This document shows, piece by piece, positions 16,962-22,979 of a stretch of DNA of 40,059 nucleotides. The position numbers and the translations under genes are program-made. The stretch spans positions 1 to 40,059 of the forward strand of contig JAPDIT010000040.1 of the NCBI GenBank assembly GCA_029259455.1, in the 5' to 3' direction. This DNA comes from Archaeoglobi archaeon. GTDB lineage: Archaea > Halobacteriota > Archaeoglobi > Archaeoglobales > Archaeoglobaceae. Each line of letters begins with the position of its first letter. Positions within the stretch are counted from its first letter, which is position 1. Under the pieces are notes generated by a model. The model was not told where the DNA came from. It ran no database searches and worked only from the letters and a program-made list of their open reading frames with translations.

Positions 16962-18383
16962 ATGAAGGTTCTCGTGGTTGATGCAGGAGGCAGGGGAAAT
17001 GCAATAGCTCACGCTTTTTCAAGAAGTGAGCGGGTTAAAGAAGTTTACGTGGCACCTGGAAATGGAGGTAGTGAGTTTTTCGAAAAGTGTAAAATCGCAA
17101 AACTCAATGAGAACATCCCCTCAATCAGGGCAATAGACGAAATAGTGGAGTTTGCAAAAAAATATGAGGTCGATCTCGCCTGCATAGGCCCCGAAGAGCC
17201 GCTGAGCCTAGGTTTGGTTGACAGGCTTGAAGAGGAGGGGATTCCAGCAGTAGGGCCGAAGAAGGAGGCAACAATTTTAGAGGCAAGCAAATGCTGGGCA
17301 AAGGATTTTTTGAAGAAAATTGGAGTCCCAATTCCAGAGTATGCCAACTTCGATGATCCAGAGGAGGCGAAAGAGTACATAAAAGAGAAGTTTGACAACG
17401 GGATTGTTGTTAAGGCTGACGGACTTGCGGCAGGTAAGGGTGTTTACGTCTGCGATTCCGTTGATGAGGCTTTGAAGGCTGTGGACGAGATCATGGTTCA
17501 GAAAAAGTTTGGTGAGGCGGGGAACAGGATAGTGATCGAGGAGAGATTGAGGGGTATTGAGGTTGCATTCACTGCAATAACTGACGGGAAAACCGTGAAG
17601 CCCTTCGGTCACGCTAGGGACTATAAGAGGGCTTTTGATAGCGACGACATAGAGGGGTTGAGGGACTTTTACATTGGCTTGACAAAGAAGTTCTACACAA
17701 GGGATCAGATAGAACAGCTTTTCAAGGAAGGGAAGCTTATCAACCCCAACACTGGCGGAATGGGGGCTGTGAGTCCGCATCCAGACGTAAACGAGGAGAT
17801 TGAAGAAAAAATAATGGATATGGTTGTGGAGCCAGTAATAAAGAAGTTTAAGGAGATTGAGGGTAAAGTGTTCAAGGGTGTGCTTTATCCTGTCATCATG
17901 CTCGTTGAAGAGGGTGGGGAGTTGATTCCAAAGGTTCTTGAGATAAACGTGAGAGATTGCGATCCGGGGGCTGAAGCGAAGCTTCCAAGACTGAAGAGTG
18001 ACATTGCGGAGATATCGATGGCGGTCGTTGAGGGCAGGCTTGATGAGGTAGATGTAGAGTTCAGCAATGACTGCTGTGTTGCAGTCTGTGCTGTAAGCGG
18101 TGCTCTGAAAGGCCGAGAAGGGTTGAAGCCGGGATACCCTTCCGACCACTACACCAGCCAGCCAATAACTGGCTTAGAGGAGGCAATGAAGGAGGCAATC
18201 ATATATGCCAACGGCATTGCCAAAACCAACGGGTATGTGACAACAGGAGGTAGAGTTCTGACGGTGGTTGGGAGAGGTAAAACTGTTGAGGAAGCAAGGA
18301 GTAAAGCTTACTCGGCTATTGAAAAAATCAGCTTTCCGGGAATGAGGTACAGAAAAACCATAGGGCTCGACGTTCCTGAATAG
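16962..18383 (+). CDS. purD: Phosphoribosylamine-glycine ligase (GAR synthetase)
   Basis: 473 residues from the ATG at 16962, giving the family start MKVLVVDAGGRGNAIAHAF. The 18 codons in frame upstream lie before the promoter and are discounted. The enzyme joins phosphoribosylamine and glycine with ATP in purine synthesis. It is an ATP-grasp protein: GIVVKADGLAAGKGVYV is the nucleotide-binding lid near 165-181, NTGGMGAVSPHP is the conserved substrate loop, and LEINVRDCDPGAEAKLPRL carries the metal-binding residues. The usual motif GGREHA reads GGRGNA here, an oddity at a conserved Glu/His pair. It ends 6 nt before the convergent phosphoesterase gene. Confidence 0.94.
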   Translation: MKVLVVDAGGRGNAIAHAFSRSERVKEVYVAPGNGGSEFFEKCKIAKLNENIPSIRAIDEIVEFAKKYEVDLACIGPEEPLSLGLVDRLEEEGIPAVGPKKEATILEASKCWAKDFLKKIGVPIPEYANFDDPEEAKEYIKEKFDNGIVVKADGLAAGKGVYVCDSVDEALKAVDEIMVQKKFGEAGNRIVIEERLRGIEVAFTAITDGKTVKPFGHARDYKRAFDSDDIEGLRDFYIGLTKKFYTRDQIEQLFKEGKLINPNTGGMGAVSPHPDVNEEIEEKIMDMVVEPVIKKFKEIEGKVFKGVLYPVIMLVEEGGELIPKVLEINVRDCDPGAEAKLPRLKSDIAEISMAVVEGRLDEVDVEFSNDCCVAVCAVSGALKGREGLKPGYPSDHYTSQPITGLEEAMKEAIIYANGIAKTNGYVTTGGRVLTVVGRGKTVEEARSKAYSAIEKISFPGMRYRKTIGLDVPE

Positions 18384-18389
18384 CCTGAA

Positions 18390-19058
18390 TTATACCACCT
18401 TTTTTAAATCCTCAATGCTTCCAAGATAAACGACTTCCTCTTCAACTGCGTAAACCTCAATCTTTTTCGCTTTTTGAAGGATGGGGGACAGAAAGTTCTC
18501 CTGCAAAACATCACTGCCCCCCATCAGAGGTGAGAAAGCTGGCAGAACAATTTTGCTGGTGTCAGCAACGAGATAGCAGGGAAAAGTGTAAAGCGCGCCC
18601 CTCACCCTTATTTTAACAGCAGGATGTTCGTGACCCATAATAATTTTCTCCCCCTCAAATTCTTTGTGGCCGTGAATGACTACGTAGTCCCCAACTTTCA
18701 CCATCTCCTTTAACTCAATTCCATAATCGGCAAGAATTGCTGCTAGGTAATTGTCATGGTTTCCTCTCACAACTTCAAGCTCAACGTCAACAGATTCTAT
18801 GAACTCTTTAACGTCTTCCCACTCGTAGGGCAGATTTCTGCTGAACTCGTGTTTCAGATCACCAGCCACTACAATTTTGTCAACATTATATTTTTTGATA
18901 ATACTTTTTACCCTATCTTTAATTTCCTTCAGCTGCATCCTTGGCACAGCGTAGCCTTTCTCCTGAAGAACGTTTTCAAAGCCAAGATGCAGGTCAGCTA
19001 TTACAGCTGTATTTCCCACTATCGCTGCTCTCTCCGGCGTGAGCAAAACATCGTTCAT
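18390..19058 (-). CDS. Metallophosphoesterase of the PdeM / Lhr-associated MPE type
   Basis: 222 residues, a calcineurin-like phosphoesterase. The metal motifs are all present: ADLHLG (D22, H24), GDLKHE (D67), GNHD (N100-H101-D102), HGHKE and GHEHP. It belongs to the single-domain group whose bacterial members are PdeM and MPE proteins encoded beside Lhr-type helicases and ATP-dependent ligases. A Lhr-type helicase gene lies 4 kb away on the same strand. A DNA- or RNA-end processing phosphodiesterase is therefore likely, but the substrate is unknown. A TTTAAA box is centred 26.5 nt upstream of the ATG at 19058, so the transcript is probably leaderless. Confidence 0.85.
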   Translation of the reverse strand: MNDVLLTPERAAIVGNTAVIADLHLGFENVLQEKGYAVPRMQLKEIKDRVKSIIKKYNVDKIVVAGDLKHEFSRNLPYEWEDVKEFIESVDVELEVVRGNHDNYLAAILADYGIELKEMVKVGDYVVIHGHKEFEGEKIIMGHEHPAVKIRVRGALYTFPCYLVADTSKIVLPAFSPLMGGSDVLQENFLSPILQKAKKIEVYAVEEEVVYLGSIEDLKKVV

Positions 19059-19132
19059 CGGTAATGATAAAAGCGTAAAAGTTTAAAATCTATCTGGACA
19101 CGTAAGCCAACACCTAGCAGAGAGGAATTTAG

Positions 19133-19720
19133 ATGACGCATATACTTATTAGTGGCCCGCCGGGAACGGGCAAATGTAAGTATCTTGAAGACATCTCACG
19201 GGAATTTGATAATGTAGTCTGGATTACTACCCTTTCCAGTGCATATTTTGTGAGAAAGAGGCTTAAAAGAGATGATGTTTGGATTATAGACACCTACACC
19301 TGGGGAAGGAAAGATTCTGGGGGAAACAGAGATATAGTCGTATCCAACCCCCTCAACCTCAACGAGATAAGTCTGGCTATAGGCAAAGTCCTTGATTCCA
19401 TGAAAGGAAACTACCTGCTTGTTATGAACTCAGTTTCAGGATTGCTAGTTTACCACACCTACCAGAGAATACTTCACTTCCTGAGGACTTTGCTCGTGAG
19501 AGTGGAAAGGGAAAGGTCGAACAGTCTTTTCACACTTGTTAAGGATGCGCACGAAAAGACTGTTGAAGTTTCGATATCAATGTATTTTCCCAACATTTTA
19601 GAAACGAGAGAAGACGGTAAAGTTAGAGTTGTAAAGTCTTCAATTCCTCTCGATAAAAATGAGTTTAACGCTGAAGAGGCAAAAGAAATAATTAGAAAGA
19701 TGCTCCAAGAAAGTGTATGA
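19133..19720 (+). CDS. Small KaiC/RecA-like P-loop ATPase, function unknown
   Basis: 195 residues. It begins MTHILISGPPGTGKCKYLE, a P-loop in which the Ser/Thr normally after the lysine is Cys15. A hydrophobic strand YLLVMNSVSGLLVYH near 105-119 could be the Walker B strand, and GLLVYHTYQRILHFLRTLLVR resembles the helix after it in archaeal KaiC-like and DUF835-neighbour proteins. There is no second KaiC domain. Such small proteins are common in archaea as possible signalling or regulatory ATPases; no role can be assigned here. GAGAGG lies about 8 nt before the ATG. The stop overlaps the start of the DUF362 pseudogene by ATGA, so the two once formed an operon. Confidence 0.6.
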   Translation: MTHILISGPPGTGKCKYLEDISREFDNVVWITTLSSAYFVRKRLKRDDVWIIDTYTWGRKDSGGNRDIVVSNPLNLNEISLAIGKVLDSMKGNYLLVMNSVSGLLVYHTYQRILHFLRTLLVRVERERSNSLFTLVKDAHEKTVEVSISMYFPNILETREDGKVRVVKSSIPLDKNEFNAEEAKEIIRKMLQESV

Positions 19721-20280
19721 AAGATGTTTTTTACACAAACGTAAGGGCAGTTACAGATCTGCTAAGTGTATCAGTGTTGTGAGGCAGGCTGATTGACGAT
19801 GGCAGAGTTCTCGACATAGTTTCCAAGGGAGATGTTGTGGCTGTTAAGGCTCACTTTGGAGATAGGGGACGACAAGAGCGATCAGAAGTGTATTCATAAG
19901 GGCGGTCGTTGAGAAAGTAATAGAGGCTGGTGGAAGGCCATTCGTTACCGAAACGACCGGTTTGGGGTTGCTAAGGCCTAGATGCACGGCTGTGGGAAGA
20001 ATAAATATAGCTGAGGAGAACAGCTACACGCATCAGACTCTCAAAGCTGCACATACAGGCTGGTTTCGGAGGAAGCATAAAGAACGTTGGAGTCGGCTGC
20101 GTTGCACATTCTTGCGATTGACAGGGCAAGTGTTGATCTGTACAAGCAGGCTGAAAATCTTAGCGGTGCGCTGCTTAAGGATAAGAAGTTCTGGGACTGG
20201 ACGGATGCTGAGGGGATGCTCGATTACGTGAAGAACTCGGCTTGGGAACTCAGAACTACAGGCTTGTTGATGTTAGTTAG
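19717..20280 (+). pseudogene. DUF362 family iron-sulfur-associated protein, frameshifted and internally deleted
   Basis: Pieces of one DUF362 protein appear in order across three frames: MKDVFYTNVRAVTDLLSVSVL then a TGA; LIDDGRVLDIVSKGDVVAVKAHFGDRG; AVVEKVIEAGGRPFVTETTGL; RCTAVGRINIAEEN; AGFGGSIKNVGVGCVAH; LAIDRASVDLYKQAENL; and finally GLGTQNYRLVDVS before the TAG at 20278-20280. The intervals between GYTHQTL-like and AGFGGSIKNVG, and between GCVAH and the AIDRAS segment, are far shorter than in intact family members, so there are internal deletions as well as frameshifts. Intact homologues are sometimes fused to 2[4Fe-4S] ferredoxin domains. The end overlaps the Pus10 stop region by 8 nt. 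Confidence 0.8.
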
Positions 20281-21349
20281 AGACTGCAATAACGTCCAAC
20301 CTCTCCACCTTAGCTGGGACTCCTATTTTTTCCGCCAAACTTGGAGTGGTTCTGCCATTGTCTCCGCTCACAAGCTCCTTGATGTAAAGCCCAGCATCAG
20401 CCTCAAACTCCACGACCGCAGCCCTGCCAGTGTGGTGAATCAGCCTAGCATCGAAGAGTCTCCGTATCCTCACCTTATCTGACCTCCTGTGAGACACTCT
20501 GGTTGGAGTTCTCTGCTTTATCTCTCCCTTTAAGCTTTCAAGAGCTTCAATAAGCTTCTCCTTTTCAACCTCCTCCTCAAAGACAATCTTTGCCCTGTAT
20601 TTCTTTCTGTGCCTTTCCATTTTTACCTCTTTCACCTTATCTGAATCGACATACTCAAGCCCGCGAACAGCGACCCACCTCTGTGCATTTATTGCCCTCT
20701 CAAGCTCTCTCAAATCCACAAATCTTCTCCTCGGCTCGATTACTTCAAGCACAAATGGTCTGCCTGTGCCGAGCATTCTCGCATCCACATCTTCCCTCCC
20801 CGCTCCGTGAAGCTTCGCATCCCTCGCCTGGAAAAGTTTTATTGCTGGTGCGGCGATTAAATCTTCAACCGACGAAACGTACCTCTTTCCGGTAAAATTG
20901 CACACCTCACAGCCTTTGCCTTTGCAGTAACCGCAAAGCCACCTTGTCTGTGAGATGTGCCTCACCCTCTTGAGATATCTCCCATAGATATACACAGGCT
21001 TTATCTGGAGGTCAAATCTGAAAGTTTCGAGGTCAAAAAGGACGTTTATGTGCGGGTTAAGACTCCTCTTCTTCCCACTGCTCTTCTCAATAACCATCGC
21101 CAGCTTTGCATTGAACCTCTGCTTTATTTCATATTCAACCCCTTTTAATGAAAGATACTCCTGCAACGCCTTCAAACTCCCCCACACCCTGCTCCCAACG
21201 TTGAAAGTCTCGAACTCATAAACGGACATTGCCTTCACAATTTCCTCTGCAAATTCCTCAGCTTTGTCCAAGGCATTGCAGCACGCTTCGCAGTTTTCAG
21301 CAATTATCCCTTCACCGATGATGCTGTAGCATTCTCTGCAGAGTTTCAC
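20273..21349 (-). CDS. pus10: tRNA pseudouridine synthase Pus10
   Basis: 358 residues. Archaeal Pus10 makes pseudouridine at position 55, and often 54, of tRNA, replacing bacterial TruB. The N-terminal zinc-binding and THUMP-like region has C4-x2-C7 and C20-x2-C23. A further cluster CGYCKGKGCEVC (139-150) is present. The catalytic region is HGAGREDVDARMLGTGRPF (181-199), with the aspartates D187 and D189, one of which is the nucleophile. The C-terminus EADAGLYIKELVSGDNGRTTPSLAE is the conserved uridine-pocket segment. The start is a GTG at 21349, supported by the TATA box 23.5 nt upstream. Confidence 0.95.
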   Translation of the reverse strand: MKLCRECYSIIGEGIIAENCEACCNALDKAEEFAEEIVKAMSVYEFETFNVGSRVWGSLKALQEYLSLKGVEYEIKQRFNAKLAMVIEKSSGKKRSLNPHINVLFDLETFRFDLQIKPVYIYGRYLKRVRHISQTRWLCGYCKGKGCEVCNFTGKRYVSSVEDLIAAPAIKLFQARDAKLHGAGREDVDARMLGTGRPFVLEVIEPRRRFVDLRELERAINAQRWVAVRGLEYVDSDKVKEVKMERHRKKYRAKIVFEEEVEKEKLIEALESLKGEIKQRTPTRVSHRRSDKVRIRRLFDARLIHHTGRAAVVEFEADAGLYIKELVSGDNGRTTPSLAEKIGVPAKVERLDVIAVSN

Positions 21350-21369
21350 AGAAGAAGTAAGAAAAGGGC

Positions 21370-21375
21370 TTTAAA
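21370..21375. promoter_or_regulatory. Palindromic TATA box shared by pus10 and the divergent small gene
   Basis: TTTAAA, centred at 21372.5, lies exactly 23.5 nt from the GTG of pus10 (21349) on one side and 23.5 nt from the ATG at 21396 on the other. Only one AT-rich element exists in the 46-nt gap, so it must serve both genes if both are transcribed. Confidence 0.65.
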
Positions 21376-21395
21376 ACTGCTGTGGCAGTGGTGGC

Positions 21396-21722
21396 ATGAA
21401 AGAGGTTATACTTAAACTCTACGACAAGGCCAACGAGAAGGACTGGAAGCCGTGGGATTTGCAGACGGAAATGAGAGAGATCTATGAGAATGTAATAGCG
21501 GTGGGGGACGACCTTTCATTCACGGTAAAGCTTGAAAATGACGTTAAGGCGGTGAACCTCGAATCATTTGGGGCAAACAGGATTAAGCTACACCCGTTCA
21601 AAACCGCATGGCGATTTGAAAAAGGTTTCATTGCCTACGAGGGGAAATTCTTGAGGATAAGCAGAGAAATTGATAAAAAATTGCTTTCTAAAATCCTCGA
21701 CGCTATCCTGCCTGAGGACTGA
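21396..21722 (+). CDS. Conserved-looking small protein, function unknown
   Basis: 108 residues, not recognised. It is mixed alpha/beta by inspection, with no membrane segment, signal peptide or cysteine pair. It contains KDWKPWDLQTEMREIYENV near the start and a basic helical end, EIDKKLLSKILDAILPED. Support for it being real comes from the TATA box shared with pus10 at exactly the leaderless spacing and from codon usage like its neighbours. Its last 20 nt overlap the end of the convergent prefoldin gene. Confidence 0.6.
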   Translation: MKEVILKLYDKANEKDWKPWDLQTEMREIYENVIAVGDDLSFTVKLENDVKAVNLESFGANRIKLHPFKTAWRFEKGFIAYEGKFLRISREIDKKLLSKILDAILPED

Positions 21723-22053
21723 GCATGTTCTGCAGCTTCTGCTGCGTCTCGGCAAATCTCTCTCTCAGCTTCTCCTCCTGCCTTTGCAAGGTTTTTATCC
21801 TTATTTCGTAGGTCTCCTTCTTCTCTGTGAGCTCCTTTATCACATTCTCTCTCTTCTCCTTAACCAGCACGTTGCCCACAGCCTTGTAAACGGGTGTGTC
21901 ATCATCAACCTTCTGAAGCTCCTCTAAGGCCTGCTCAGTATCCCTGAGCAAAGCCTCAACCTGCGCCCTCTGAGTGATTACAGCCTGCAACTGCTGTTGC
22001 AACTGCTGAAGCTGCGCAACCAGATTCTGAACTTGCGGGGGAAGTTCACCCAT
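21703..22053 (-). CDS. pfdB: Prefoldin subunit beta
   Basis: 116 residues: two long coiled-coil helices joined by a short hairpin, as in archaeal prefoldin beta. The start MGELPPQVQNLVAQLQQLQQ, the central KVDDDTPVYKAVGNVLVKEKRE hairpin (in pieces: DDTPVYKAVG, GNVLVKE) and the glutamine-rich helices are diagnostic. It assembles as alpha2-beta4 and hands unfolded proteins to the thermosome. The start overlaps the upstream Pcc1-like gene by 8 nt, so the two are co-translated. This pairing is common in euryarchaea. Confidence 0.95.
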   Translation of the reverse strand: MGELPPQVQNLVAQLQQLQQQLQAVITQRAQVEALLRDTEQALEELQKVDDDTPVYKAVGNVLVKEKRENVIKELTEKKETYEIRIKTLQRQEEKLRERFAETQQKLQNMLSPQAG

Positions 22054-22270
22054 TTTTCAACACCTCTTCGACCTCTACACACATTTTGATTAGTCGCAGC
22101 CAAGAGTTTATGGCTGCTCTTAAATCTGAAACATCCTCAGCTTCAATTTCTAATACCAGCTTTTCCCCAGATTGATAAACCTTTGCCCTGCTTATGGCTT
22201 CCTTTTCCTCCTGCTTTATGCTTTTAAATATGGCCTCATCAATCCCATCAATTTTGATTTCAGCTCTCAC
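22046..22270 (-). CDS. pcc1: Pcc1-like KEOPS complex subunit
   Basis: 74 residues of the Pcc1/CgiL type: two short strands, a helix and the closing SDLRAAINSWLRLIKMCVEVEEVL, in which LRAAINSWLR is the family hallmark. Pcc1 dimers organise the KEOPS complex that makes N6-threonylcarbamoyl-adenosine in ANN-decoding tRNAs. Position directly before prefoldin beta, with an 8-nt overlap, is a known archaeal arrangement and supports the call. The rpoP/L37Ae genes that often precede it are not present. Short length leaves a little doubt. Confidence 0.8.
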   Translation of the reverse strand: MRAEIKIDGIDEAIFKSIKQEEKEAISRAKVYQSGEKLVLEIEAEDVSDLRAAINSWLRLIKMCVEVEEVLKNG

Positions 22271-22314
22271 GTCCTAACTATTTTTTTGAGTTTTATAAGG
22301 TTTGGGATTTTAAC

Positions 22315-22878
22315 TCACTTCACTATCTTTGAAAACGGCTCTACATTCCACCAATCTATCTCATCCACCGTCCATTTAGGATAGCCGGGATACATGATGT
22401 CGTTAATGAAGCTTATCGCCTGCCCCGGATTCTCGTACAACTTCGGGGGATTGTAGTAATAGCTGTTCTTTGCATCGATAATACCTGGAGGGTTGTAGTT
22501 GTTCTCCGTCAGCATTGTAGCCTCAACTGCAACCTGTTCGTGGTTGTCTAGTTCAACTATAACCCACGCATGTTGCAGAGACAGCGAAGCTCCAATATAC
22601 GTGTGAAAGCCCGCGCCTTCGAGATACCATTCGAGGAATGAGGATGATTCGGAGCAGTCAAAGTAATCCCTTTTGTAGGGAGGTAGGGTTATGTTCATCA
22701 GAAGTTTTTCAAGAGTCTCTCTGTCATGTCTCTCTACTTTCGGAGCGTAATTTCTGGCAGCATCGTAGTAGCCTTCCGGAAGAAATGCTTCTCCGCTTAT
22801 ATTGTAGTAAAGAGTGTACAGAATGAAAAGAGTGAGTGATGCGAGAAACGGGTATTTAACAGCCCTCAAAATGCCCAT
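22315..22878 (-). CDS. Membrane-anchored transglutaminase-like protein
   Basis: 187 residues. A hydrophobic segment at about 10-26 follows a few basic residues and looks like an uncleaved signal anchor, leaving the rest outside the cell. The soluble part carries a possible Cys-His-acid arrangement in transglutaminase order: C75 in DYFDCSESSSFLEWYL, H103 in LQHAWVIVEL, and E119 in AVEATM, where most members have Asp. The pattern HAWV...VEAT matches the usual HaWvev...vDpt. The role is unknown, perhaps a protease or cross-linking enzyme. A TATA-like element near 22901-22910 is about 27 nt upstream. It stands alone between lhr and pcc1, on the same strand. Confidence 0.55.
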   Translation of the reverse strand: MGILRAVKYPFLASLTLFILYTLYYNISGEAFLPEGYYDAARNYAPKVERHDRETLEKLLMNITLPPYKRDYFDCSESSSFLEWYLEGAGFHTYIGASLSLQHAWVIVELDNHEQVAVEATMLTENNYNPPGIIDAKNSYYYNPPKLYENPGQAISFINDIMYPGYPKWTVDEIDWWNVEPFSKIVK

Positions 22879-22979
22879 AATGGTGTTACAGTTTTATCCT
22901 TAAAAATTTATTCCGGCATAATAATGATGAAGTGAGTTAGGCTAATAAACCATAAGCTGCCGAATAAATCGGTTTTAAC

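Noticed and set aside
17277..18149. Long minus-strand open frame within purD
   Set aside because: Shadow of the purD coding sequence with no recognisable protein features.
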